Positions 45,471-55,925 are shown, numbered from the stretch's first letter. The stretch is 64,000 nt of DNA from DASWJZ01 sp964440525 (GCA_964440525.1 CAYTTC010000001.1:1-64000); one strand, 5' to 3'. Translations and numbers: made by a program. The notes: a model not told the origin generated them from the sequence alone.

Positions 45471-46226
45471 TCACTTACGCTCGCGGACGTCCTTTGGTTG
45501 GGCCTTCAGCCATTCCTCATATTCGGGACGAGCCGCGTCGGACAGGGGATAGTAGCGGCGCAAATCGCCGCCCTCCAGCAGCCGGCCCTTCGAGAAGCCC
45601 TCCCATTCGTGGTGTATGGACGCCAACTCTATCAGCTCGGGCGCGAGCTTGACGGGGACGACGACGGCGCCATCGTCGTCGGCCACGATGATGTCGCCCG
45701 GCATGACCAGGACCCCGCCGCAGGCGATCGGGATATTCACTGCAAACGGCATGAGATCGGTCTGGGTGTGGAAGTTTGGAGTCACGCCGGATATCCATAA
45801 TCCGAGATCGAGCTTCTTGATGTTTGGGTAATCGCGAAGGCATCCATCGACGACAACGCCCACTCCGCCCTTGCCCTTGAAAAAAGTGAGCATCATGTCG
45901 CCGAAGACGCCGCTCCGCATGTCGCCGCGCGCGTCCACCACCACGATATCGCCGGGCTGAGTGTGATAGAGGGTATGTCGATGCAGCTGCTTTTCCGGCT
46001 CCGCATACTCGTCGGCTCCGTATAGATCTTCGCGCTTGGGCATGAACTGCAGTGTCAGGGCCGGCCCGGCAATAGCCCTGCCTGCGGTGCGCGCGGTAGG
46101 GCCACATATGTGCGCGTTGCGGATGCCCATCTTGTTGAGCGTGCTGCTCGCCGTCGCCGCGCCGATGTGCTGCAGCGCTTCAATCCATTCGCGTGGCGGG
46201 CGGGTGATATCGTTGGTTTGTATCAT
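45471..46226 (-). CDS. RraA-like family protein (possible sugar-acid aldolase)
   Basis: The 251-residue protein has the RraA/MenG-like fold: GAATASSTLNKMG near the start, PGDIVVVDARGDMRSGVFGDMM, and GCLRDYPNIKKL with the Arg and Asp that bind metal and substrate in the related class II pyruvate aldolases. True RraA inhibits RNase E, but members in sugar operons are more often 4-hydroxy-2-oxoacid aldolases or decarboxylases. Position downstream of an enolase-superfamily dehydratase (23-bp gap) supports the aldolase reading, which is inference. ATG 46226 gives the normal family start. Confidence 0.82.
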   Translation of the reverse strand: MIQTNDITRPPREWIEALQHIGAATASSTLNKMGIRNAHICGPTARTAGRAIAGPALTLQFMPKREDLYGADEYAEPEKQLHRHTLYHTQPGDIVVVDARGDMRSGVFGDMMLTFFKGKGGVGVVVDGCLRDYPNIKKLDLGLWISGVTPNFHTQTDLMPFAVNIPIACGGVLVMPGDIIVADDDGAVVVPVKLAPELIELASIHHEWEGFSKGRLLEGGDLRRYYPLSDAARPEYEEWLKAQPKDVRERK

Positions 46227-46249
46227 TTGGATATTCGCCTGGCGGCCCT

Positions 46250-47446
46250 TTAGTCGAAGAACGCCTGGTCCTCCTCCAGCAAGTAGCGTCTCGCCTTTTC
46301 CGGATTGATCTCGATCCCCATCCCCGGACGGTCCCATACGTCGATCATTCCATTCCTGACGATCGGGTTCGGTAGTCCGTCGACGATGTCGTACCACCAT
46401 GCCGGGTCGCCGATGGGGTACTCGAAGGCGATAAAATTGTGTGGCAATGTCGCCGAGACCTGGACGAGAGCTGCGAGGCCAAGCAGTCCGTTGCCGGTGC
46501 CGTGCGGCGCCATCAGTATCCCGTGCAGATTAGCGTACTCCGCGATCCACTTGAGTTCGGCGATCCCACCGACGTCACAGGGATCGGGGCCGATCACGTT
46601 GACGGCGTGGCGCTCGATCAGCTCCTTGAAATTCTGCCTGAGATAGATCTGCTCGCCGGTGTGGATCGGGGTGGAGGTCGCCCGGGTCACCTCGCGATAG
46701 ACGTCGGCGTTGACGTAGGGCACGTAGTCGCCGGTGATCATATCCTCGAGCCACATCAGATTGAGGTGCTCGACCGCTCGGGCGAAGCGGATCGCGTCCG
46801 GCACGGTCCAGCCCGGACCGCAGTCGAGAGCGAGGCCGACATCGTCTCCCAGCACCTCCTTCATCGCCTCGACGCAGGCGATGATATGCTTCATGCCGCG
46901 TTCGGTGAGCAGGCCGGAATCGAGCGCACCGTGGAACGGGCTCTTCTCGGCTGTCCCGTAGAAGAAGTCGGGCACCTCACGCTTCATCCCGCTGTGGAAA
47001 GCGATGCCCTGCTTGACGAAGCTGAAACCTTCGGGAAGCGCCTTCATCCGCCGCGCGTCTTCCGCATAGTCTTCGGGATTGTGCGACTTGAAGGGAACGC
47101 GAATGGCGCCGTTGTAGACGCGAACCTGGTCGCGCACCTTGCCGCCGAGAAGCTTGTACACCGGCAGACCCGCCGCCTTGCCGGCGATGTCCCAGAGCGC
47201 GTGCTCGATCACGCTCACCGCGGCGCCCCAGGGCTTGAAGGAGCCACGCTGGCGGATGCGCAGCATGCACCGCTCGACATCGGTCGGATCGTGACCGATC
47301 AGCCCGTCGCGGAAATGCATGATGAAAGGCTTGAGGTATGGCTTGTACTGTTCGACCTCGCCGAAACCGCTGATACCTTCATCGGTGACGACGCGCACAA
47401 TCGGGTTCTTGCCGATGACAGCGCATCTCAGATCGACGATCTTCAT
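46250..47446 (-). CDS. Enolase-superfamily sugar-acid dehydratase (first of three)
   Basis: The 398-residue MR/MLE enzyme has metal ligands Asp208 (ALDCGPGW), Glu234 (WLEDM) and Glu265 (HTGEQIY), and an Asp288/His315 pair (GPDPCDVGGI, APHGTGNG) as general base. Lys145 ends the second barrel strand. The His/Asp pair and the APHGTG motif fit sugar-acid (aldonate or aldarate) dehydratases that make 2-keto-3-deoxy acids. Exact substrate cannot be read. It lies between the GntR gene and the RraA-like gene on the same strand. Confidence 0.88.
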   Translation of the reverse strand: MKIVDLRCAVIGKNPIVRVVTDEGISGFGEVEQYKPYLKPFIMHFRDGLIGHDPTDVERCMLRIRQRGSFKPWGAAVSVIEHALWDIAGKAAGLPVYKLLGGKVRDQVRVYNGAIRVPFKSHNPEDYAEDARRMKALPEGFSFVKQGIAFHSGMKREVPDFFYGTAEKSPFHGALDSGLLTERGMKHIIACVEAMKEVLGDDVGLALDCGPGWTVPDAIRFARAVEHLNLMWLEDMITGDYVPYVNADVYREVTRATSTPIHTGEQIYLRQNFKELIERHAVNVIGPDPCDVGGIAELKWIAEYANLHGILMAPHGTGNGLLGLAALVQVSATLPHNFIAFEYPIGDPAWWYDIVDGLPNPIVRNGMIDVWDRPGMGIEINPEKARRYLLEEDQAFFD

Positions 47447-47493
47447 CTCGGGCAGACCTCGGCTTGACGATGGCGGGCACGCATTGATCTGAG

Positions 47494-48216
47494 CTACCGG
47501 CCGACCTTAAGACTGGCAAGCTCGCCGCTCGCCCGCGCCGCGCGCGTCTGCTCGATCAAGTGACGCCCCGAACCCTCGACGTGCCGCGCGATGACGCGGG
47601 CAGCGCCTTCGGCGTCCTGTCGCTTCACGCACGCGATCAGCTCGCGATGCTCATGCAGGATCGCCTGCCGGCGGGCGCGGCTGAACGGGACCCGAGCGCC
47701 GATGGCACGCAGGATCTCGCGATGGTGCCACCACATATCGGCAGCGTGGCGATTGTAGTGGCGGTCGTACATGACGCGATGAAAGCGTTGGTCACGCACA
47801 GAGTAGGCGTCGGGATCGTCGAATCCCGTCGCTTCGATCTCTGCCTGGATTGCCTCCAGCCGCGCGACGTCCTCATCGGTCGAGTAGTCGACAAACCAGC
47901 GCGTCATGTACGGCTCGAGGAGCGCCGTGACCTCGTAGATGTCGCGGACGAAATCATCGTCGATCGGCCGGACGCGAGCACCGCGATTGCGGCTGAATAG
48001 CACGAAGCCTTCGCCGCGCAGTTGCTGCAGAGCTTCGCGCACCGGATTGGTGCTGGTCCCGTAGCGGCGCCCGAGCTCGTTGATCTTCAGTCGAGACCCG
48101 GCAGTGAGCCGTCCCTCGACGATGTCCCGCCGGATCAATTGGTAAACCGTAACCTCACCCGGAGGGGTGGCGGGCGTCTCGCGACCGAGGCGATCTTGAA
48201 CCGGGGACACTTCCAT
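47494..48216 (-). CDS. GntR-family regulator, FCD subfamily
   Basis: The 240-residue protein has a winged helix (about 20-85) with INELGRRYGTSTNPVREALQ followed by an FCD domain (about 95-225) with FHRVMYDRHYNRHAADMWWH and HRELIACVKRQDAEGAARVI. It is the first gene of a leftward unit with the dehydratase and RraA-like genes, and is divergent from the ABC importer, so it should control both. ATG 48216 is preferred; GTG 48261 would add 15 residues. Confidence 0.86.
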   Translation of the reverse strand: MEVSPVQDRLGRETPATPPGEVTVYQLIRRDIVEGRLTAGSRLKINELGRRYGTSTNPVREALQQLRGEGFVLFSRNRGARVRPIDDDFVRDIYEVTALLEPYMTRWFVDYSTDEDVARLEAIQAEIEATGFDDPDAYSVRDQRFHRVMYDRHYNRHAADMWWHHREILRAIGARVPFSRARRQAILHEHRELIACVKRQDAEGAARVIARHVEGSGRHLIEQTRAARASGELASLKVGR

Positions 48217-48536
48217 GCGCGCGCTTCTATTGGGTTCGCAATTCTCGGCCAAGAGCCGCACGCAAGAAATGCGTGCTCATACACGTGCGTTGACAAACTA
48301 TGTATGATTCGTAAGCTTCAGTGGCAACAACAATAAGAGCGCCTGAGGAACGCCGAAGGGAGATCAACCGAGGCTCGCAGACCGTCATCGATTTCGATCG
48401 CATAGGTCGCGATGAGGAGCTGCTCAGGCGTTCAATGAGGACCGCGGCGCGGAAGACTCGCGGTGTGAGCGATGTGACGAGTCAGGTCGAGCCGGGAGAG
48501 CCGACCAGAAAAGAACGATAACCAGGAGGAACACAG
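48217..48536. promoter_or_regulatory. Divergent control region of locus 2
   Basis: These 320 bp separate the GntR gene from the binding-protein gene. TTGACA at 48290-48295 is a good -35 for the plus strand; the best -10 about 16 bases on (TAAGCT) is poor. CATAC...GTATG arms surround the TTGACA and could form part of an operator. A 66-codon open frame (48321-48521) has no convincing coding character. AGGAGG precedes the binding-protein start. Confidence 0.4.
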
Positions 48537-50042
48537 ATGCGAGAATTCCAAGATCGTGGCGCCCTCTCGCGCCCCTTCCGCCGGCGCAAATTTTTGCGCT
48601 ATTCCGGCGGAGCCGTTTTGGCCGCCGGTTTGTTCAGTCCGCTCCCTGCATTGGCGGCTGACTCGGGTATCGACCTGTCGAAGTGGTCGCCGGAATACGT
48701 CAAGAGCATCGCCGGAACGGAAGAGTTCGATACTGCCGCCGAATGCTCCAAGGTCGTGCCGCTCGATTACAAGGGTCGCCTGACCTACTGGTACACCGGT
48801 CCGTCCGACGCCGAGCCCGAGATCACCAAGCAGATGGACAAGGAGTTCTGGGCGGCCTGGAAGGCGACTTACCCGAACATCGAGACCGACGCGCAGAACA
48901 TCAATTACAACGATCTGCTCGACAAGTTTCGCACGGCCCTGCTGGGCAACGCCGGCCCGATGGTCGTGAGGCTGCAAATCCTGGGCGGCGTGGAATTTGC
49001 CGCCAAGGGTTATCTGCAGGAGCTGAAGCCCGAGGACGTCGGATATGCGACGGCCGACTTCTGGCCCGGCGCGATCAAGTCGGTGACATGGGAAGGCAAG
49101 ACCTACGGCATCCCGACCAACAACGAAACCATGGCCTTCATCTGGAACGCCAAGATCTTCGCCGATGCCGGCCTCGATCCAGAAAAGCCGCCGACGACCT
49201 GGGACGACGTCGTCGCCTATTCCAAGACCATCCACGACAAGCTCGGCATCGCCGGCTACGGCTTGGTGGCCAAGCAGAACGCCGGCAACACGCCGTTCCG
49301 CTTCATGCCCCAGCTCTGGGCCTATGGCGGCGCGGCGCTCGATGAAGCCGATGCAGCGCCCAACTACGGAACGGTCGGCATCAACAGCGCCGGCGCCAAG
49401 GCTGCCCTACAGGCCTCTTACGACATGTACGTGCGGGACAAGTCGGTGCCGGTGTCGGCGCTCACCAACACGCAGGCTGAAAACCAGAGCCCCTTCATCG
49501 CCGGCCAGCTCGCCATGATGATCGCGCACCCGGCCGAGTACGCCAAGATGCTCGATCTCTCGGGCAAGGCGACGGGAGACGACAAGAAGGTCGCCGACGA
49601 GGTCGTTGCGAATATGCGCTACGGCCTAATCCCCGAAGGCCCTGCGCGCCGTGCCGTGGTGTTCGGAGGCTCCAACATTCACGTCCTCAAGCCGGAATAC
49701 GTGGACGGCGGAACCGATGAGATGGCGGTGAAGGCGCTTATCTGCATGTGGACGAGCCCCGAATGGTCCACGCGGCTCAACTGGGTCGGTTCGAACCCGG
49801 GCAATCTCCGCGGCTTCAAGACCAAGTGGATGAAGGAGCGCCTGGAGACCATCAAGTTCCTCGACGTCACCACCTCGATGCTGCCCAATGGCATCCCGTT
49901 CCCGGTCATTCCTGAGGCGCCCGAGATCATGAACATCATCGTCCCGGACATGCTGCAGAATGCGTTGACCGGCAAGATGACGGTGGACGCGGCAGCCGAG
50001 GACGCAGCCGTGAAGGTCGAAGAGCTGCTCAAAGGCATGTAA
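48537..50042 (+). CDS. Family 1 sugar-binding protein with TAT signal
   Basis: The 501-residue periplasmic protein starts with a twin-arginine signal: RRRKFLRYSGGAVLAAGLFS then ALAAD, so it is likely exported folded. The mature part is an SBP_bac_1 fold with LTYWYTGPSDAEPE, GKTYGIPTNNETMAFIWNAK and NKTxF-like WTSPEWSTRLNWVG segments. It delivers a sugar or sugar acid to the permeases at 50117 and 51076. The start has AGGAGG 10 bases upstream. A strong stem-loop follows the stop codon. Confidence 0.88.
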   Translation: MREFQDRGALSRPFRRRKFLRYSGGAVLAAGLFSPLPALAADSGIDLSKWSPEYVKSIAGTEEFDTAAECSKVVPLDYKGRLTYWYTGPSDAEPEITKQMDKEFWAAWKATYPNIETDAQNINYNDLLDKFRTALLGNAGPMVVRLQILGGVEFAAKGYLQELKPEDVGYATADFWPGAIKSVTWEGKTYGIPTNNETMAFIWNAKIFADAGLDPEKPPTTWDDVVAYSKTIHDKLGIAGYGLVAKQNAGNTPFRFMPQLWAYGGAALDEADAAPNYGTVGINSAGAKAALQASYDMYVRDKSVPVSALTNTQAENQSPFIAGQLAMMIAHPAEYAKMLDLSGKATGDDKKVADEVVANMRYGLIPEGPARRAVVFGGSNIHVLKPEYVDGGTDEMAVKALICMWTSPEWSTRLNWVGSNPGNLRGFKTKWMKERLETIKFLDVTTSMLPNGIPFPVIPEAPEIMNIIVPDMLQNALTGKMTVDAAAEDAAVKVEELLKGM

Positions 50043-50062
50043 GCCGGCCTCGCGCAAAGAAC

Positions 50063-50088
50063 GACCGGCGGCATTCGTGCTGCCGGTC
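50063..50088 (+). other. Stem-loop after the locus 2 binding-protein gene
   Basis: GACCGGC (50063-50069) pairs with GCCGGTC (50082-50088), and the stem continues inward through a G-U pair and GC/GC to a 6-base loop, 10 bp in all. It starts 20 bases after the stop codon. No T-run follows. Confidence 0.65.
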
Positions 50089-50116
50089 CCTTCAGCTTCG
50101 TGAGAAGGACGTTGCC

Positions 50117-51079
50117 GTGAGCGTCGCGACGGGACAGGTCAGTGCCGCCCTGGCGCCGGCAATGGTGCGCAGGCGCGCCGGCTTCCTGCAGCGGGTCGTG
50201 AACCACCGCGCCGACTACCTCTATGTGCTGCCGGCGCTCGTGGTGATGCTGATCGTCATCGCCTATCCCGTCTACTACACGATCGAGCTCAGTTTTTTCA
50301 AAACGCCCGCCAACCTTCAGATGAAGGACAAGATCTTTGTCGGGTTCGACAATTACGTCGCGATCCTGACGAGCAAGTCGTTCCGCGACGTCACGATCAA
50401 CACGCTTATCTGGACGGTTTTCTCCACGTTTTTCGCGTTCCTTCTCGGCCTTTGCGCGGCGCTTGCGCTCCACCGCGAGTTCGCGGGCCGCGGACTCCTG
50501 CGCGCCATTCTTCTCATCCCTTACGTGGTGAGCGCAGTCGCCGCGTCCTATGTCTGGAAGTGGCTCTACCATTCCGATTTCGGGGTGATCGGCGCGCTCT
50601 CGGTCCAGCTTGGCTTCACCGACAGACCGATCAACTTCCTCGACAACCTCTACACCGCGTTGCCCTCGCTGATCGTCGTGAACATCTGGAGGGAATTTTC
50701 CTTCGCGATGATCATGCTGATGGCTGGTCTGCAGACGGTGCCCGATCAGCTGCTGCGCGCCGCACAGGTCGACGGGGCGAACGCCTGGCAGCGCTTCTGG
50801 CACGTAACCTTCCCGCATCTGAAGGGCGTATCGATGGTCACCGTGCTGCTGCTGACGGTCGCCAATCTCAACTCCTTCATCATTCCCTGGATCATGACGG
50901 GGGGTGGACCGGCGGGCGCCTCGGACATCTGGATCACCCAGATCTACAGCCTCGCTTTCGGGCGTCAGCGATATGGCGTCGCGTCGGCTTACTCGGTGAT
51001 CCTGTTCATCGTGATGATGACGCTCGGCTACTTCTACGTCAGGGCGCTGACGCGCGGCGACGAGTCGAGGGCAGGATGA
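50117..51079 (+). CDS. ABC sugar permease, MalF/UgpA-like
   Basis: The 320-residue inner-membrane subunit has six helices and the EAA loop LLRAAQVDGANAWQRFWHVT (about residues 215-234). The GTG start 50117 follows GAGAAGGA. Its stop codon overlaps the next ATG (ATGA), coupling the two permeases. Confidence 0.9.
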   Translation: MSVATGQVSAALAPAMVRRRAGFLQRVVNHRADYLYVLPALVVMLIVIAYPVYYTIELSFFKTPANLQMKDKIFVGFDNYVAILTSKSFRDVTINTLIWTVFSTFFAFLLGLCAALALHREFAGRGLLRAILLIPYVVSAVAASYVWKWLYHSDFGVIGALSVQLGFTDRPINFLDNLYTALPSLIVVNIWREFSFAMIMLMAGLQTVPDQLLRAAQVDGANAWQRFWHVTFPHLKGVSMVTVLLLTVANLNSFIIPWIMTGGGPAGASDIWITQIYSLAFGRQRYGVASAYSVILFIVMMTLGYFYVRALTRGDESRAG

Positions 51080-51954
51080 GCACAACCGCCGCCGCCCGTC
51101 CTGTCGTCAGGAAGCCCATCGACTGGTGGCGCTGGGCGGGGCGGGCTTTCCTCGTTTTTCTGCTGATCTTCACTGCCATGCCGATGGCGTGGATGGTGCT
51201 GACGTCGGTGAAGTCGCAATTCGCGGCCATGCAGTATCCGCCACAATGGTGGCCGGCCGAGCCCACGCTCGACAACTACTTCAAATTGCTCGATCCCTCC
51301 AATTCGGTCGGGCAGGACTTCCTGCGGTATTTCCTGAACAGTTTCTACGTTGCTACGGCGACCACCATTGTCGGCGTAGCGGTCGCGATCCCGGCTGCCT
51401 ACGCCTTCTCGCGCTTCCGCTTCCCGGGGCGCACCTTCCTGTTCTTTTCCGTGCTTCTCCGAAACATGTTCCCGGCGGTCGTCTTCCTGATGCCGCTGTT
51501 CCTGCTGATGCGCTGGCTCGGGCTGGTGAGCACCCACTATTCGCTGATCCTCACCTATCTGACCTTCGGGCTGCCGCTTTCGATCTGGCTGCTCAAGGGG
51601 TTTTACGACAACATCCCGATCCAGCTCGAGCAAGCGGCGCGGATCGACGGGGCGACGCGCTTCCAGGCGTTCTTCCTGATCGTCATGCCGCTCTCTTCGC
51701 CCGGCATCATCGCCACCGCGATCTTCTCGTTCATCGGCGCGTGGAACGAGTACGTCTATGCGGTCACGTTCCTCAACAACAAGGAGAAGCTCACCCTGCC
51801 GGTCGGAATCCAGCGCTATTTCACCGAGTTCGCGACCGACTGGCCAGGCCTGATGGCGGCAACGTTCCTCATGAGCGTGCCGGTGGTGGTGCTGTTCCTC
51901 GTCTTGCAGAAATACTTCGTCCGAGCCCTCACCGAAGGGGCAGTCAAAGCCTAG
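51076..51954 (+). CDS. ABC sugar permease, MalG/UgpE-like
   Basis: The 292-residue partner permease has six helices and the EAA loop LEQAARIDGATRFQAFFLIV (about residues 183-202). ATG 51076 overlaps the upstream stop; the longer open frame seen upstream lies inside the first permease gene. The ATPase gene follows after a 195-bp gap that contains an inverted repeat. Confidence 0.9.
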   Translation: MSTTAAARPVVRKPIDWWRWAGRAFLVFLLIFTAMPMAWMVLTSVKSQFAAMQYPPQWWPAEPTLDNYFKLLDPSNSVGQDFLRYFLNSFYVATATTIVGVAVAIPAAYAFSRFRFPGRTFLFFSVLLRNMFPAVVFLMPLFLLMRWLGLVSTHYSLILTYLTFGLPLSIWLLKGFYDNIPIQLEQAARIDGATRFQAFFLIVMPLSSPGIIATAIFSFIGAWNEYVYAVTFLNNKEKLTLPVGIQRYFTEFATDWPGLMAATFLMSVPVVVLFLVLQKYFVRALTEGAVKA

Positions 51955-52009
51955 TACCGGGAATCATAAGAACGTGAAACGGAAACCGAAGCAGTTATCG
52001 ACATCCGCT

Positions 52010-52110
52010 GTCGTCATGCCCGGACTTGATCCGGGCATCCATTCCGTAGCATTCGCAATTCTTGCACTGCGACGGAATGGATTGCCCGGGTCAAGCCCGG
52101 CAATGACGAC
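52010..52110. repeat. Long intergenic inverted repeat, copy 2
   Basis: The left arm starts GTCGTCATGCCCGG and the right arm ends CCGGCAATGACGAC; the arms match with few differences over about 38 bp, including a shared CGGAATGGAT/ATCCATTCCG block. The unit lies inside the locus 2 ABC operon, between the second permease and the ATPase, and would form a long hairpin in the mRNA. It belongs to the same family as the units at 2918 and 53276. Confidence 0.85.
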
Positions 52111-52149
52111 AAGTAATTGTGCGCCCCAAAACCAGGTCGGGGAGGGTAC

Positions 52150-53247
<1,098 letters not shown>

Positions 53248-53275
53248 CACCACTTTCCAATGGGTGATTCAGTTG

Positions 53276-53374
53276 TTGTCATTCTCGGACGGAGCGAAGC
53301 GTAGACCCGAGAACCCAGGAGAAGCGGGGCGACATGGGTCCTCGGGTCTCGCTGGCGCTCGCCCGAGGATGACC
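53276..53374. repeat. Long intergenic inverted repeat, copy 3
   Basis: The left arm reads GTCATTCTCGGACGG... to GACCCGAGAACCC; the right arm is its imperfect inverse, GGGTCCTCGGGTC... to CCCGAGGATGAC, with about 38 bp per arm. It sits between the ATPase gene and the second dehydratase gene. It diverges more from copies 1 and 2 than they do from each other. Confidence 0.8.
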
Positions 53375-53403
53375 ACCATGATGATGAGGATCGGAACGCT
53401 GCG

Positions 53404-54762
53404 ATGAAGGAGAATAGGTCGGAAGAAGCCCTCAACCGGGTCAACACAAATTCGAAACCGTCTGAGCTTCGGATCACCGATTTGCGGGTTGCCGATATCG
53501 TCGGCGCGCCGTTCACGTCCTCGCTCCTGAAAATCTACACCAATCAGGGAATCGTCGGCCTCGGCGAGGTGCGCGACGGTGGCAGCAAGACCTTCGCCTT
53601 GATGCTGAAGAGCCGCCTCCTCGGCGAAAATCCCTGCGACGTTGACCGGATTTTCAGAAGGATCAAGCAGTTCGGAGGGCACGGCCGTCAGGGCGGCGGC
53701 GTCTCCGGCGTCGAAATCGCGCTCTGGGACATCGCCGGCAAGGCATATGGGGTTCCGGTCTACCAGTTGCTCGGAGGAAAATTCCGCGATCGGGTGCGGA
53801 TGTATTGCGATACCGACGCGAGGGTGCCGAGCGGTACGGAGACGGGCAAGCGGCTAAAGGAGCGCATGGCGCTCGGCTACACATTTCTCAAGATGGACCT
53901 TGGCCTCGCACAGATCATGCACGTGCCGGGGGCGGTCGGTTCGCCGACGGGCGTCCTCGACGGGTTCAAGACCCACACCGAACGCATACCGGTGCGCACG
54001 CTCGACGATCGCCGGCGGCGCAATGCAAGCTATGACGTGCACAACGTCCGCCACCCGTTCACCGGACTGCATTTCACTGAGAAGGGCCTCGACCTCCTTG
54101 AACAGTACATCGCGGAAGTGCGCGCCGAGATCGGCGACGAGATTCCGCTCGCGATCGACCATCTCGGTCACATCTCGCTGAACGACGGCATCAGACTCGC
54201 GCAGCGGATCGAGAAGTACAATCCGGCCTGGCTCGAAGACGTCATCCCCTGGCAATACACAAACCAGTACGAGCGCCTCGCGAAGAGCACCTCCGTTCCG
54301 ATCTGCACCGGCGAGGACATCTACCTCAAAGAGGATTTCATGCCGCTTCTCCGGAACGGCGGCGTTTCAGTTATTCACCCCGACCTGCTCACCAGCGGTG
54401 GCATCCTCGAGACCAAGAAGATCGGCGATGCGGCTCAGGACCACGGCGTCGCGATGGCGATCCACATGGCGGAGAGTCCGATCGCCGCCATGGCGGCAGC
54501 CCACGTCGCAGTCGCCACCGATAATTTCATGGCACTCGAGCAACACGCGGTCGATGTCCCCTGGTGGGATGACATCGCTATCGGGCTGCCGAAGCCGCTC
54601 GTCCGCGACGGGTTCATCGAGGTGCTCGACAGACCGGGCCTCGGTATCGACGACATCGATGACGCGGTGATCGAGAAGCACCTGCAGCCGGGCGTCTCTG
54701 GAATCTGGCAGCCGACCGATCAATGGGACGACGAATGGTCCTGGGATCGGACCTGGAGCTAA
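53404..54762 (+). CDS. Enolase-superfamily sugar-acid dehydratase (second of three)
   Basis: The 452-residue MR/MLE enzyme has Lys163 (FLKMDLG), metal ligands Asp252 (IDHLGH), Glu278 (WLEDVIPW) and Glu304 (CTGEDIY), and the dyad Asp327/His354 (HPDLLTSGGI, AIHMAES). An insertion of about 50 residues (170-225) between the second and third barrel strands, and a C-terminal WQPTDQWDDEWSWDRTW tail, set it apart from ordinary galactonate dehydratases. The substrate should be a sugar acid imported by the adjacent transporter. Confidence 0.88.
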   Translation: MKENRSEEALNRVNTNSKPSELRITDLRVADIVGAPFTSSLLKIYTNQGIVGLGEVRDGGSKTFALMLKSRLLGENPCDVDRIFRRIKQFGGHGRQGGGVSGVEIALWDIAGKAYGVPVYQLLGGKFRDRVRMYCDTDARVPSGTETGKRLKERMALGYTFLKMDLGLAQIMHVPGAVGSPTGVLDGFKTHTERIPVRTLDDRRRRNASYDVHNVRHPFTGLHFTEKGLDLLEQYIAEVRAEIGDEIPLAIDHLGHISLNDGIRLAQRIEKYNPAWLEDVIPWQYTNQYERLAKSTSVPICTGEDIYLKEDFMPLLRNGGVSVIHPDLLTSGGILETKKIGDAAQDHGVAMAIHMAESPIAAMAAAHVAVATDNFMALEQHAVDVPWWDDIAIGLPKPLVRDGFIEVLDRPGLGIDDIDDAVIEKHLQPGVSGIWQPTDQWDDEWSWDRTWS

Positions 54763-54770
54763 GTGGACCC

Positions 54771-55925
54771 ATGAAGATCACCGCCATCCGCGCCTTCCCT
54801 GTCTGGGTCGGCATCCGCAACCAGCTCCTCGTCAAGGTTGAGACCGACGAGGGCATTTTTGGCTGGGGCGAGTCCGGCCTATCGGGGCGCGAGAAAGCCG
54901 TTGTGGGTGCAATCGAGCATTTTGCCGAGTTTGCCGTCGGACGCGATCCGATGCGGATCGGCGCGCTCTGGCAGGAGATGTACCGCAGCCAGTATTTCGA
55001 AGGTGGTCGGGTCCTGTCGGCGGCGATCTCGGCGATCGACATCGCCCTTCACGACATCAAGGGCAAGGCGCTCGGGGTGCCGGTCTACGATCTTCTCGGC
55101 GGCAAGCAGCGCGACCGCATCCCGACCTTCGCCTCGACGCATGCCGAGCCTGGTCCGGAGATGATCGAGCAGGCCAAAAACCTTGTCCGTCGTGGCTGGA
55201 ATTGCGTGCGTCTGTTCCCGGGCGGGCAGCAGAATCGCGAGATCTACGAGCCGCGCGAGCACATCGCCACCACCGCGCTCTGGTGCGCAAAGGCGCGCGA
55301 GGCGCTCGGCGGCGACGTCGTCCTGGGCATCGACTACCACCACCGCCTGTCGATCGCTGAGGCGGCGAGCTTCTGTCAAAAAATGCCGCGCGGCACGCTC
55401 GATTTCATCGAAGAGCCGATCCGCGACGAGACGCCGGAGGCCTACGAGGCGCTTCGCCGGCTGACCGACATTCCCTTCGCCGTCGGCGAGGAATTTTCGT
55501 CGAAGTGGCAGTTCCTGCCGTACATCGAGCGCGGCATTCACCAGTTCAACCGGATCGACGTCTGCAATGTCGGCGGTCTCACGGAGGCGATGAAGGTCGC
55601 CGGATGGAGCGAGGCGCATTACGTCGACATGATGCCCCACAATCCGCTTGGGCCGGTCTGCACCGCGGCGACAGTGCACTTCGCCGCGGCGGTCGCGAAT
55701 TTCTCCTGGCTAGAATGCCGCGCCACGCCCGCTGAAACCCATCTCGGTTTCGACGACACCGAGATATTCCCTGTCCAGGTCAAACTGGAGAACGCCCACT
55801 ACACCGTGCCGACTCTGCCCGGCCTCGGGGTCGAGGTCGACGAGGCGCGGCTGACGCGCGAAGGCTTCAAATTTTGGGAAGCGCCGCACCTGCGCCGGCG
55901 CGACGGGTCGTTCACCAATTGGTAG
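54771..55925 (+). CDS. Enolase-superfamily sugar-acid dehydratase (third), galactonate dehydratase-like
   Basis: The 384-residue enzyme has metal ligands Asp188 (GIDYHHR), Glu214 (DFIEEP) and Glu240 (AVGEEF), and the dyad Asp263/His290. The MMPHNPLGPV segment around His290 is like that of D-galactonate dehydratase (DgoD). The position that usually carries a lysine on the second strand has Arg147 (CVRLFPGG). ATG 54771 follows the previous stop by 8 bp. Last gene of the plus-strand unit. Confidence 0.87.
   Translation: MKITAIRAFPVWVGIRNQLLVKVETDEGIFGWGESGLSGREKAVVGAIEHFAEFAVGRDPMRIGALWQEMYRSQYFEGGRVLSAAISAIDIALHDIKGKALGVPVYDLLGGKQRDRIPTFASTHAEPGPEMIEQAKNLVRRGWNCVRLFPGGQQNREIYEPREHIATTALWCAKAREALGGDVVLGIDYHHRLSIAEAASFCQKMPRGTLDFIEEPIRDETPEAYEALRRLTDIPFAVGEEFSSKWQFLPYIERGIHQFNRIDVCNVGGLTEAMKVAGWSEAHYVDMMPHNPLGPVCTAATVHFAAAVANFSWLECRATPAETHLGFDDTEIFPVQVKLENAHYTVPTLPGLGVEVDEARLTREGFKFWEAPHLRRRDGSFTNW

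Noticed and set aside
48321..48521. A 66-codon leader gene before the locus 2 binding protein
   Set aside because: It starts with GTG, has no clear ribosome site, and shows charged low-complexity composition typical of chance frames in GC-rich DNA.
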